Source: Tetracentron sinense
Taxonomy: Eukaryota > Streptophyta > Magnoliopsida > Trochodendrales > Trochodendraceae
DNA length: 64,000 nucleotides
Direction: 5' to 3'
Assembly: GCA_015143295.1 (NCBI GenBank)
Contig: CM026562.1
Coordinates: forward strand, 15,590,041-15,654,040
Shown here: positions 1 to 9,868 of the stretch, piece by piece
How the letters are laid out: the number at the start of each line of letters is the position of its first letter
Numbering within the stretch: position 1 is the stretch's first letter
Made by a program: the position numbers and the translations under genes
Notes under the pieces: generated by a model
The model's input: only the letters and a program-made list of their open reading frames with translations
Databases searched by the model: none
What the model was told of the DNA's origin: nothing

Positions 1-576
1 TCTCTATTGGGTGAGGTAGGAGAAAGGAAAGTACAAGGTCCGGAGTTGATTGAGCAAACTGCAAACACGGTTAAGATCATTCGGGATCGATTGAAAGCCG
101 CTCAAGATCGCCAGAAAATTTATGCGGACACGCGCCATAGGGACTTGGAATTTCAAGTAGGGGATCAAGTTTTTGTGAAAGTATCTCCCAGCAAAGGGAT
201 CATGAGATTTGGCAAGCGAGGCAAGCTCAGTCCTCGGTATGTTGGGCCTTTTGAGATTATCACGCGAGTTGGTGAGGTTGCTTACAGGGTAGCTCTCCCA
301 CCTCACATGGCCGCAGTTCACAACGTTTTCCATGTGTCTATGCTTCGGAAGTACATTGCGGATCCTTCGCATGTCATAGACTTGGAACCGTTGGAGATTC
401 GAGAGGACCTCACCTTGATTGAAAAGCTGGTTCAGATTTTGGATCGAAGAGATCAAGTGCTTCGCAACAAGACAATCCCTTTGGTTCTTGTGCAATGGCA
501 ACACCATACTCGGGAAGAAGCTACATGGGAGCGTGAAGCCGAAGTCAAAGCGAAGTACCCAGAATTATTTGAATGA
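1..576 (+). CDS. Element A: C-terminal end of Ty3/gypsy polyprotein (integrase tail with chromodomain-like region)
   Basis: This is the last ~190 codons of a Ty3/gypsy pol; the start lies left of the window. It is the integrase C-terminal tail (GPFEI and VHNVFHVSMLRKY motifs) followed by a chromodomain-like end (LVQWQHHTREEATWERE). Integrase inserts the element cDNA into the host chromosome, and a chromodomain can steer it to chromatin. The order and wording fit the Tekay/Del chromovirus lineage. The frame is open to a TGA at 574-576 and is followed 90 bp later by a polypurine tract and the 3' LTR. The matching gag of this element is at 44589-44840 on the opposite strand, beyond the N gap. 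Confidence 0.9.
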   Translation, partial: SLLGEVGERKVQGPELIEQTANTVKIIRDRLKAAQDRQKIYADTRHRDLEFQVGDQVFVKVSPSKGIMRFGKRGKLSPRYVGPFEIITRVGEVAYRVALPPHMAAVHNVFHVSMLRKYIADPSHVIDLEPLEIREDLTLIEKLVQILDRRDQVLRNKTIPLVLVQWQHHTREEATWEREAEVKAKYPELFE

Positions 577-664
577 GTTTTTGTATAAGTTTGTATATGA
601 CTTGTAATTTTCTTTTTGGTTTGTAACGCAAGTAGTGTCTAAATTTCGAGGACGAAATTTTTGT

Positions 665-677
665 AAGGGGGGGAGGA
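665..677 (+). promoter_or_regulatory. Element A polypurine tract (plus-strand primer)
   Basis: A purine run (AAGGGGGGGAGGA) ends directly at the first base of the LTR, as expected for the RNase H-resistant primer of plus-strand DNA synthesis. The stretch before it carries the short repeat 'aatttcgaggacgaaattt', which also precedes the polypurine tract of element G. Confidence 0.85.
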
Positions 678-882
678 TGTAGAGCCCCGGACCTTTTCAC
701 ATTTAATGCATGACACTTTCGTTGCCATTTTGCCTTTAAAGAGGTATAATTAATAAATAAGGAAGAAATTGGAAATTTTCAGAAATGTTCGTTTTCGAAG
801 TACGAACCCAACGCAAGTTGAATCGTCAAAATCGGAGGAACGAGTCAAAAGTTATGGCCAAAACAGTTTGGACCTGCAGACC

Positions 883-1066
883 ACCGATCGCTCGGTCCAT
901 GGAGCGATCGATCGGTCCAAAACCGATCGCTCGGAGGCTATCGACTGGTCAAGATTTTTGTATGGGAAAATTTTCCAGAGAGTGAAATTTTAACCGATCG
1001 CTCGGTTATGAAACCGATCGATCGGTAGGCAACCGATCGATCGGTCATTAACACCGATCGCTCGGT
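883..1066 (+). promoter_or_regulatory. U3 palindrome cluster in element A LTR
   Basis: Seven copies of the 13-14 bp motif ACCGATCG(A/C)TCGGT occur at 883, 904, 922, 993, 1013, 1032 and 1053. The form with A in the middle is a perfect palindrome. They lie upstream of the putative leader, where LTR enhancers sit. A ~50 bp non-palindromic stretch (938-990) separates two groups. The whole module recurs in solo LTRs A3 and A4 and in the copia element E LTR. Confidence 0.7.
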
Positions 1067-2009
1067 ACTCGCGTTTTTGCAGAAATTTCAGTAAGGGTAT
1101 TACGGTCTTTTGGTCGGTTTACTCTTACCTTAAGAGTTTAACCCGAGCCTTTAGGGCTTCATTTCCACACTTAGAGAGATTGGGAGATAAGAAGAGAGGA
1201 GAGGGAGATTCCTAAACCTAGGGTTTCCATTTTGGAGAGAAATCAAGGGGTTTGTGAACCCACACTCAACTCAAGCCCATTTTTCTTCAAAATCAAGGCA
1301 CAAACTCGTGAGGAGCATCTCCTCAAGCTAGGGCAGCAACTCACAGTCGTTTTTGGAAGGAGATTTCTTCCGCACTTGATCAAGGTCGGTACTTCTTACT
1401 ACCCTCCTAGTTATAGCTTCCCTTTTTCCTTTGTTTCTCCTTGTTTTCCTTCACTTATATATGTGTTATGAGATTAGTGGTATGAATGGTGAATGAAGAT
1501 GGATGTTGGCGAATGGATGCCGTGTGGATGATGTGATGAACGAATGGGAAAGGGCATTGTACTAATAATGAACATACAAGTGTGATGTGAGCATAACCCA
1601 CCTAGAAAAGCATGATCTAGGTTTAAGTGAATAATGAACACACCCCATGTTTGATGAAATGCCAAGGTGAACAAAATAAATGATAAATTAAGGGAACCCA
1701 TGCTTAATTGCTTTTGAAATTTGTTAGGGTTCATGATAGTGTGTTTCTTACATTTCTTAAAATGTGTAGATTATTACTCACTTAAATTGTTATATGCTAT
1801 GCTTTGTGAATTACCCCAAATTGCCATATTTAATTCCAAATGCAAGTATGCACACGATCTCACGAGCACGCATCAAATGACGTGATTTACCGATGTTTTA
1901 AGTATGGGACGTAGAGGTGGGGCATATCCTAAGATATGTTTCACTTCGCTTTTGAAAAGGGCAAGAAAATCATGCATTCCATAGGGAAAGGTCTCCCATC
2001 CCCTCGCAT

Positions 2010-2370
2010 GACATGCATAGCATCGCATGACACGCATAGCATAGCATGGCATGACACGCATAGCATAGCATCACATGACACGCATAACTCTGCATGGCAT
2101 GACACGCATGGATGCTAGTTGCGACGGGTTATGAACGGCAATTAGGCATTCACATTTCCGCATGGATGCTAGTTGCAACGGGCTATGAACGGAAACTAGG
2201 CATTCACATTCCGCATGGATGCTAGTTGCGACGGGCTATGAATGGCAACCAGGCATACCCATCTGCATATAGGGTACTAGTTACGACGGATTATGAATGG
2301 CGACTAGGCATATCATTCAGTGTACAGGGTACTAGTTGCGACGGGCTATGAACGGCAACTAGGCATGTGA
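2010..2370 (+). repeat. Tandem repeat array in element A LTR
   Basis: Two arrays adjoin. The first (about 2005-2110) is a degenerate 'gcatgacacgcatagcat' repeat. The second (about 2108-2367) has five ~55-60 bp units containing 'ctagttgcgacgggctatga'. In most units CTAGTTGC pairs with a downstream GCAACTAG, so each unit can fold. Copies differ by a few substitutions, several of which change one side of the stem. Confidence 0.8.
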
Positions 2371-2710
2371 ACATGTTTAAATTATGAACAAGCAAGCATG
2401 ATACTCGCATGACACGCATGACATGACATGGCACGCATGATGCAAGCAGGACAAGCATGACACGGTTAACAAGTTCCCAATCACTCAAAGGGTATTTCAA
2501 GTCAAGTCAAGTGCACGATGTTTTCAAGGGTTTTATCAATTTTTCTGAATGCAAGCATGAATATAAATTGCTTTACTTCCTTGTATGATATAAATTGTTC
2601 ATGTTCTATATATGCAATTTGTTTCCTACTTTATGTATGCTATCTGTATACTATGACTGTTGGTTAGTATTTAGTACCCGTTGAGTATTCCATGCTCAGC
2701 CATACTTCTT

Positions 2711-2830
2711 ATGTCGGCAGGTTCTGAGGGAGCTGCTGCTCCATTTGATGTTTGTGCTCCTGGTCCATGGGTGGAGGAGGAGTACGTCGAGGAGCCTTTG
2801 GAGGAACCTCCCGTAGAGGGTTATCAGTAG
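2711..2830 (+). CDS. LTR-encoded small acidic ORF (39 aa), element A 3' LTR
   Basis: The ORF runs from ATG 2711 to TAG 2828-2830 and is rich in Glu and Pro (core PWVEEEYVEEP). I recognise no domain. The same frame, start MSAG and core are kept in solo LTRs A2 (7369-7488) and A4 (55592-55732), and the core but not the ATG in A3 (22254-22369). A copy identical over the region compared lies in the other A LTR (45504-45623). Differences between A and A2 include silent changes such as TTT/TTC, GTT/GTC and GGT/GGA. The ORF overlaps the candidate splice acceptor at 2720, so it might be a second exon rather than a free-standing gene. Function unknown. Confidence 0.45.
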   Translation: MSAGSEGAAAPFDVCAPGPWVEEEYVEEPLEEPPVEGYQ

Positions 2831-3132
2831 GTGGTGTTAGATTCTGAGTGGATTAGCTGTGGGTGAGCATGAGTGATTATATCTATGTATTTTGGCGGGC
2901 ATGTCCGCACTTTCTTTGTTTTGAATTCTTTGTATTAAAACTTGGACCATGTGTATATACTTAGAGGTTTGTTAGACTTCCGCTGTGTTTTGTAGTTATG
3001 CTTCCGCTGTTATCCTCTATTGTATATGCTCTGTGGGTGTTTTGCAGGTGGTTTGTCAAGCAAGTCATGTAAGTCATGATTTAGTCGTCCACGATTCACT
3101 CTAACTCCTAGGGTGGGTTTTGGGTCGCGACA

Positions 3133-4560
3133 GTTCCTTTCACATCTCCACACCTCTGGTTTTGCTCAAGTTCAGCCAACTTGATTTCAAGACTTGTTTT
3201 TTCATCAAGACAAACATGTAAATCAGATTCAAGTAGCTGAGTCTTGGCAAGGAGGGAAGCCTTCTCTTCCTCAAGCTGTGACACAAGAGCTCTCAACCCT
3301 GAAGCCACTTGGTCTAAGGCATCTTTTTCCATTTCAATAGACTTGATCTTTTTGGACATGGAAAACTGAACCTTTTTTCAGCTTTAGGCATTCCTGAAAT
3401 AGTTCATCATAGGCTGCCTCAAGGTCTCCCTCAGAATCTGAGTCATTCTGACTCTCATCATCCTCCTCACCATCCCTACAGTGTTGGTTACTCAAAGCAT
3501 TTGAAGAAGATTCCTCAATCCCAGATAAGGATGTAGTGAAGGCCACATAACCCCTAGTCTCCTCACAAGAAGAACTATCTGATTCCTCAGATTCAGATTC
3601 ACTGTCATCCCTTGCCTTGCCCTTAAATCTTTTCTTATTGGAGCATTCAGTGGCAATATGGCTGTAGCCTTGGCATTCATAACATTGAACACCTTGGGAT
3701 TTCTTGTCCACACTTTTAACATGTTTCTTGTTTTCAAAGTGCTTGGACTTGGGCTTTTCAAAATATTTTTGTCCTTTCGAATTAAATCTCTTATTCAGTT
3801 TCAAAAATTTTCTGAATTTCTTAGCAAACAAAGCCAACTCTTCTTCTTCATCCTTAGAGTCACTATCTGAACCATCTATGGATTCCTTGACGGACTTCAA
3901 GGCAATGGATTTTGGTTTCTTAGATGGATTCAGATTTAACTCATACGTTTGGAGAGAACCAACCAACTCTTCAAGTTTGAGAGCATCAATATTTTTGCTC
4001 TCCTCGATGGCGGTAACCTTCGATCAAAATCTCTGAGGTAGAGATCTCAAAATTTTTCTCACAATTTTGGACTCTGGAATTCTTTCCCCTAGATTAAAAC
4101 TGGAATTGACAATGTCACTCAGATTGGCATAAAAACTATCAAAAGTTTCATTATCATCCATCATCAACTTTTCAAACTTAGAGGTCAGTAATTGAAGTTT
4201 GGAGATCTTGACAGTTGTAGTCCCTTCATGGGTAATTTGAAGAATGTCTCATGCCTCTTTCGAAGTAACACATGTAGAAATACGTCGAAATTATTCGAGT
4301 GTGACAGCAGCGAAGATTGCATTTGGACCCTTAATGTTCCATCTACAACTCTCAAGCTCTACATTGGTCTATTCAGAAGAAGGTTTAGGGATGGTCTGAT
4401 CATTTATGGTCTTTCTTGGTTGGGTCCAACCTTGTTCAATGGAGAACTATACTCTCTCGTCCAATGATTTAAGAAACACTCTCATTCGAGCTTTCCAATA
4501 GGCATAATTATTCCCATCAAATAATAGGGGACAAGTGATGGATCCTCCCTCTCTTTGGAG
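3133..4560 (-). pseudogene. Element D gag, 5' half (Sirevirus-like copia, broken)
   Basis: Read on the minus strand, this is a copia gag (nucleocapsid precursor) with the usual N-terminal start (FDGNNYAYWKARMRVFL), the UBN2-type middle (LTSKFEKLMMDDNETFDSFYANL), a CCHC knuckle (CYECQGYSHIATEC), a Ser/Asp/Glu-rich stretch and a coiled coil. Several in-frame stops and frame changes lie between 4000 and 4500, so it is dead. It ends abruptly at 3133 where the A 3' LTR begins. The continuation, starting exactly after the same 5-bp duplication, is at 47643 on the plus strand, beyond the N gap. The protein is close in layout to element E gag (62580-64000). Confidence 0.88.
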
Positions 4561-4608
4561 ATTTATATTCACCGAAAATATGAGTCAAGATCACACTAAA
4601 AAGTAAGT

Positions 4609-4628
4609 GAACCTGCTCTGATACCAAT
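4609..4628 (-). promoter_or_regulatory. Element D primer-binding site (tRNA-iMet type)
   Basis: Directly after the LTR end the minus strand reads TTGGTATCAGAGCAGG. It is complementary to the 3' end of initiator methionine tRNA, the usual primer for plant copia elements. It fixes the LTR edge at 4629 and the element's minus orientation. Confidence 0.9.
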
Positions 4629-5762
4629 TGAAAATTCTAATTCGATGAACCTCAAATCCGATGTTTGAGTTGAGAATCTACAAGTTCGAGGGGTTGGTTA
4701 GGTTTCCCTAATAGTCTGTCTACCCTTTTTGATGTTTTTAAATTAAGTTATTTAACTCAAAGGAAGATGATAATCAAGTGCGGAATAAGGAAAACCAAGC
4801 AAACCATAACACAAGAATTTTTACGTGGAAACCCTTCCGAAAAAAACCACGGGACCTAGTCCAGCCATGAGAATCCACTAAGACAAAGTAAACAAGAACT
4901 TACAAGACTCGAACTTGACTCCTTCGGACTCGACACCACGATCCTTCAATTCTTAGTCCTCCATGCCTCGAAAAGTCACCACGTACTCTCAAGTCCCGTG
5001 ATCAACCGCAGCCGCTTGTACTTCTCTTTGTATCTCTAAAACAATCCACGATCTTTCGATCGATCTCCATCAATGACAGCTTCAGAATCACCGACCAAAT
5101 CAGTCTACCACGATCCTTCTCGGATCGATCTACTTTGGAAAGGTTCCGGAATACTCCGGCCAAGGTGTTCTCTCCAGAACGGGTTGATGGTTTGATATAA
5201 ATCAATACCTAGATGGACTCCATTAAAGGACAAGTCCAAACAAGCAAAATTGTAGCTTTAGGCTTGCAAACTCTAGGTTTAAAGGCATTAACCAAAGGGG
5301 AGGAGAGCACCAATTTTCATAGGTTTTATAACCTCTGGAGGAACTTAAAAACCCTCTCCACACACCCCCTCAGTTGTGCTCCACGAAGTGGAAGGGTTCT
5401 GTAGAGCCCCGAAACTTTTGCTATGCATTGGAACTCATGCCAAGGCATTTTTGCCTTTGTAATCTTCTTCCTTTCTATGAAATGAGAAATTTTGAACAAC
5501 TTAAGTATTAAAAGGTAGTGTTCCCAAGTCGGGTGTGTCGAAAAACCCGAGTTACTGAAACCATTGGCGGATTAGTTGACTTCAGGGGTAATTTAGTCAA
5601 TAAATAAAGTAGAAATTGGAAATTTTGAAATATCAGGAATGTTCCTTTTCAAAAGACGAATCCAACGTGAGTTGAATCGTCAAAATCGGACAAACGAGTT
5701 GAAAGTTATGGCCAAATTACCAAAGTGTGGAAAAATGGGAGAAAACAACAAAATCTGGAGGG

Positions 5763-6003
5763 TGCGATCGATCGCATGCAGGCGAAATAGGTCCTAAACT
5801 CTCGGGGTCATATGCGATAGATGGATCCCCAGGTGCGATAGATCGCAGGGATCTGCGATCGATCGCAAGAATGTGCAATCGATCGCATGCAGGGGAAAAT
5901 CAGGCCAGAAAGGTTCTGGTTCATGTACGATAGATCGCATCCAGGTGCGATCGATCGCAAGGACCTGTGATCGATCGTAGATAAGTGTGCGATCGATCGC
6001 ATG
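5763..6003 (+). promoter_or_regulatory. U3 palindrome cluster in solo LTR A2
   Basis: About eight copies of TGCGATCGATCGCA or near variants occur, for example 5763-5776 and 5854-5867. They hold the same place in the LTR as the ACCGATCGATCGGT cluster of element A. The GATCGATC core is the same, but the outer bases are changed on both arms so that symmetry is kept. Confidence 0.65.
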
Positions 6004-7368
6004 TGGTAGCAGATTCCGAATTTGAGGGTCTTAAACCCTTTTCTTGTTAGGGATCCTCATTTGAGGTATTTCTAACCTAGAGAGGAGAGAAAGAGGGGAG
6101 AAAGGAGAAGGAGATCTTGGGGAAATCCTCCAATGTGGCTTGGATTGGAGATCAAGGGAAGCTCATCTTGAAGATTTTCAAGCAAAGGACCTTTCTCAAG
6201 CAACTAGAATTCCTCAAACCCAAAGAGGGATTCTTCCTCAAGTTGGAGCTCCGCATCAAGGGTGTTCTCCACTCTATCAAAGGTCGGTACCCTATACTAC
6301 CCTTCTAGTTCATCAATTATCTCTATTTTCCCCTTATTTTATGTTTTTCCTAAATTTCTAAACAAGATGAAGAGATGGAATGAATGGATGGTTTTGTGGA
6401 CTTGAATGGGCGATTGGATGCCATGGGTTGTGTTGTGATGATTAAAATGGGAAGGGCATTTCACCTCAATAATCAACATACGTGATGTGGATTGAATGAA
6501 GAATGATTCATGTAGAATAAAATGAAAGATTTAGGTGTTAACCAAAATACACATACCGTGTGTTTGATGAAATGTCTCAATGGAGAAAATGATGATTTGT
6601 AGTGGAAAATGTATGTTTAAATGTTTATGAATTTGCTAGGGTTTATGATATTGTACTATGTTGCTTTCCCTAAATTGGTATGAATATTGAATTGCTCAAA
6701 TTGTCATATTTAATTTCAAATGAAAGTAAGTACACGATTCCACGAGCACGACATTCATGACATGTTTTACCGATGGTTTTACAAGAGTAAGGATGTTAGG
6801 GGTGGGACATATCTTACGATATGTTTTACCTCGCTTTTGACCAGAGGACAAGAACAAGCATTTCTTAGGAGGCAGTTTACACTTCCCTCCCTTCCATGAA
6901 GGGTCTCCCCTCACTCACAAGTGCATTGCATTAAAGAAGGGTCTCCCTTCCCTCTCAAGGCATATCACGAAAGAAGGGCCTCCCTTCCCTCTCAAGGCAT
7001 CTCACAAGCGCATCTCACAAGTACATGAGCATGTTGAACTCCTAAGTAAGCACGCATGGTACACGCATGGTACACGTATGACATGACACGACACGACACG
7101 ACACGACAAAACAAGACAGACAAGACAAGTTTTCAAGCACGAAAAGGGTGTTTTAAGTCAAGTCAAGTGCACGATGTTTTTCAAGGATTTTATCAGCTTT
7201 TACGAAAAGCAAGCATGATTATCAACTGCTTTACTATCGCGTGATGATATGAATTGTTTCTACTTTATATCTGTGAACTACTTCCTGCTTTCCATATAGT
7301 TATTGTTTGCTATGATTGTTGGTTAGTGTTTGGTACACGCTGAGTATTCCATGCTCAGCCGTACGTTT

Positions 7369-7488
7369 ATGTCGGCAGGTTCTGAGGAAGCTGCTGCTCC
7401 ATTCGATGTCTGTGCTCCTGGACCATGGGTGGAGGAGGAGTACATTGTGGAGCCTATGGAGGAACCTCAGGGTGAGGGTTACTATTAG
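7369..7488 (+). CDS. LTR-encoded small acidic ORF (39 aa), solo LTR A2
   Basis: This is the homologue of the ORF at 2711-2830, with the same start (MSAGSEE), the same length and the core PWVEEEYIVEP, ending TAG at 7486-7488. It keeps its frame although the surrounding LTR has diverged. Function unknown; it may be an exon downstream of a candidate splice acceptor (7378/7379). Confidence 0.45.
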   Translation: MSAGSEEAAAPFDVCAPGPWVEEEYIVEPMEEPQGEGYY

Positions 7489-8531
7489 GTTGTGGTAGAT
7501 TCTAAGTGGATAGCTGTGGGTGACTTGAGAGAGAGGTATTCATGTATTTTGGTGGGCCTGTCCGCACTTTCTTTGTCTTGATTTCTGTTGTATCAAACTT
7601 GGATCACGTATGTATATACATAGAGGTTTGTTAGACTTCCGCTGTTCTTTGTTATATGTTTCCGCTATTATTATCCTCTGTTGTATATGCTCCAGGTTTG
7701 TTGCAGGTTGTTTTGGTCAAGCAAGTCATGCAAGTCATGATGAGTCGTCCAAGATTCACTCTAACTCCTAGGATGGGTTTTGGGGTGCGACAGGTTCTCT
7801 ATAAATAGGGAATCAAAAACCAAGTTTTAGAAGGTGTTAAAGTTGCTAAAAACTCAAAAAAGCATGAAAAACCGATTTTGGCAAGAAATCCATATCAGGG
7901 TCGACCCATGGGGCACATTCGGTTAACCGGATGGTGCCATTCGGTCGACAGGATGGTCCTCAGGGTCGACCCTCACTTTTTTTAGTCTCTGCCAAAAAAC
8001 CTGGTACAAATCTTGCTATACCTAGGGTCGACCCAAAATGGTCTGGGTCGACTCTGAGGTGCCAAACCGAATTTTAAAGTTTGTTTTTGGGTCTCAGACC
8101 CTTCACAAGAGTTATAGCCCTTTTCGACATGGTCATTTTGACATATTATGGAGCAAAATCAGAGCTACAGTTTGTGAGATACACTCAAAACAAGTAACCT
8201 TGGTTTTTTGAAAAATTTCAGAATTTAAAACAAGTTTTGCACTATTTATCTTATCACCTAGGGTCCGTATGGTTAGTCTAGGTCACTTACCACCTAAGGC
8301 ATCATGTTAGGATAATCCTAGGTCAAGTCCCACCTATGGTAGTATGGTATCTAGGTCACTTACCATCCTATGAAGGAAATGATCAATCGAGTGGATCAAC
8401 CAGTCTTCTTTGGTCTTCATCTTGCTTTGGCGTGGATGCTTGAAGATAATGACATAAGATACTCACCTAGACACCTAGACTCACTTGTTTTGACACCGGA
8501 ATATGCAAACACCAAAAACATGGACTTTACA

Positions 8532-9289
8532 AAAAATTTTTTGAGAAAATCCATTTATAAGTATAATACCTTTTAATAAAAGTATATTTCAAAACTTATT
8601 TTGTTTTCAAAATCACCTACGCAGGATTTGACCTTAATCAACTGTCTTACCTAGAACTTGGATAATCTCTCAAATTAATAAGCATGGATTTCTTGTTTGA
8701 AATTCATCATGACTCAAACAGCTTTCTAACTATCCAACTGTTACTGTATTGTATTCCCTAAGTTAGAAAATACGTTGGTGGAATCAAAACAGTCAGACAC
8801 AGCTCAGTCATAGATGAACTCATCAGATCTAATGATCATCGACACCGTTCAATGTGAATGAGAGACCAACTATTTGATAGTATATTTATGAAAGAGGTCT
8901 CTCATTGAATGCAATCAGTCAGTGTACATTTAAGCACCCATATGCCAATGTGTAGTCTCCACTACAATAGTTCGAGATAAAACTATATCTCAACTATTGA
9001 GAACATCTTAGCATTCTGGCAGCCATATAAGTGAAGTGCCCAGCTTCACCCACAGCTGTGACTATATAAGGTATAAGGAACCGGAAAGTTATATCTGCCT
9101 GTGATAATCTAATCACATAACTTTCCTACAATATATCTTATGGAGCTTTATCGATATCTTATATCGTATAGATCATTTCATGATCATGGTCAATTACCCA
9201 TAATGAATACACAATAGATTAAGAAGAAGTCTTTATTAATCAAATTAATAAGAGTCTAACAATCTAAATGACTTTTCGGGTCAGCAACA
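8532..9289 (-). repeat. Element B 3' LTR, upstream part
   Basis: On the minus strand this begins TGTTGCTGACCC (edge 9289) and matches the first ~760 bp of the B 5' LTR (22659-23430) and of solo LTR B2 (28982-). It stops at 8532 where the D 5' LTR begins. The remainder of the LTR is at 51390-52850 on the plus strand. Together they total about 2.2 kb, the same as the B 5' LTR without its insertion (2223 bp) and solo B2 (2217 bp). Confidence 0.9.
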
Positions 9290-9299
9290 TTAATTTGAG

Positions 9300-9868
9300 A
9301 CCTAATCTTTGTAACATCTATACCTTTCTTCTCAATAATCTCATTAATGAGAAGATACTTCCTCTATGTGAAAAGTAAGCATATAATCCCTAATTCTTTT
9401 CAGGTACTTCATAATATGCTTCACAGCAGTCCAATTATCTCATACTAGGATTGCTTTGGAACCGACTAACAACTCCCACTGCATGATAGATATCCGGTCT
9501 AGTACATAACATGGCATACATGAGGCTCCTAACTGTCGAAGCATAAGGACACTTTTTCATCTGCTCGATCTCATCAGCTGATGTAGGGGCCATCTTTTTA
9601 GACAGATTGACACCATGTCTAAAAGGAATGAGTGTTGTCGTACAATCACTCATACTGTACCTAGACAATATCTTGTCTATGTAGGAAGTTTGGCTTAATC
9701 CCAATAGTTGGCATTTTCTATCTCTCAGAATCTTTATTCCGAGAATATAGGATGCCTCTCCCAAGTCTTTCATTGAGAAATGCTGAGCCATATCTTGACT
9801 GATGACAACATCCCTACATCATTCCCAATGAGTAGGATGTCATCTACATAAATAATTAGGTACACTAC
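9300..9868 (-). pseudogene. Element B pol, end of reverse transcriptase (copia, broken)
   Basis: The minus strand encodes the YVDD catalytic box of copia reverse transcriptase (YLIIYVDDILLIGNDV, about 9800-9863). After a frame change comes the downstream thumb region (MKDLGEASYILGIKILRDRK, then TRPDIYHAVGVVSRF). Most of RNase H is missing before the 3' LTR. The reading continues from 11947 across the solo LTR C insertion at 9869-11941. Confidence 0.85.

Larger units (their letters stand above)
678..3132 (+). repeat. Element A 3' LTR (Ty3/gypsy, Tekay-like)
   Basis: The LTR starts TGTAGAGCCCC and ends GGTCGCGACA, with the polypurine tract before it and the 5-bp flank gttcc after it. It is 2455 bp. 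A nearly identical LTR lies at 45202-47642 in the opposite orientation and has the same gttcc flank on its outer side. That one is the 5' LTR, because it is followed by a primer site and gag. The LTR holds a palindrome cluster (883-1066), a purine-rich transcribed-looking leader (about 1165-1260), a candidate splice donor at 1384/1385, a tandem array (about 2010-2370), a hairpin (2682-2698), a candidate splice acceptor (2720/2721) and a small acidic ORF (2711-2830). Confidence 0.93.
5400..7792 (+). repeat. Solo LTR A2 (Ty3/gypsy, A family)
   Basis: The LTR starts TGTAGAGCCCCGAAAC and ends GGGGTGCGACA. It is flanked on both sides by ggttc (5395-5399 and 7793-7797), a perfect 5-bp TSD, with no internal region, so it is a solo LTR left by LTR-LTR recombination. 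It sits beside the TATA-like region of the D LTR. It has its own palindrome cluster based on TGCGATCGATCGCA (5763-6003), repeats of 'gaagggtctcccttccctct' (6890-7010), a candidate intron (6283-7378) and the small acidic ORF at 7369-7488. Confidence 0.95.
4629..8531 (-). repeat. Element D 5' LTR, split by solo LTR A2
   Basis: On the minus strand the LTR starts TGTAAAGTCCATG (edge at 8531) and ends GAATTAGAATTTTCA (edge at 4629). Without the nested insertion (5400-7797) it is about 1.5 kb, matching the D 3' LTR at 49928-51389. It contains several AGGGTCGACCC palindromes (about 7900-8060). The outer flank is TTTTT on the element strand, which matches the flank of the D 3' LTR. Confidence 0.92.

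Noticed and set aside
1232-1471. 79-codon ORF in the leader part of LTR A (also at 46863-47102)
   Set aside because: It lies across the candidate donor site, has no domain, and its frame does not match the downstream acidic ORF phase when joined at the candidate splice sites. Probably chance.
5213-5404. 63-65 codon ORF in both D LTRs (also 50618-50815, minus)
   Set aside because: It lies in the LTR, antisense to the element, and is shared only because the LTRs are a pair; no domain seen.
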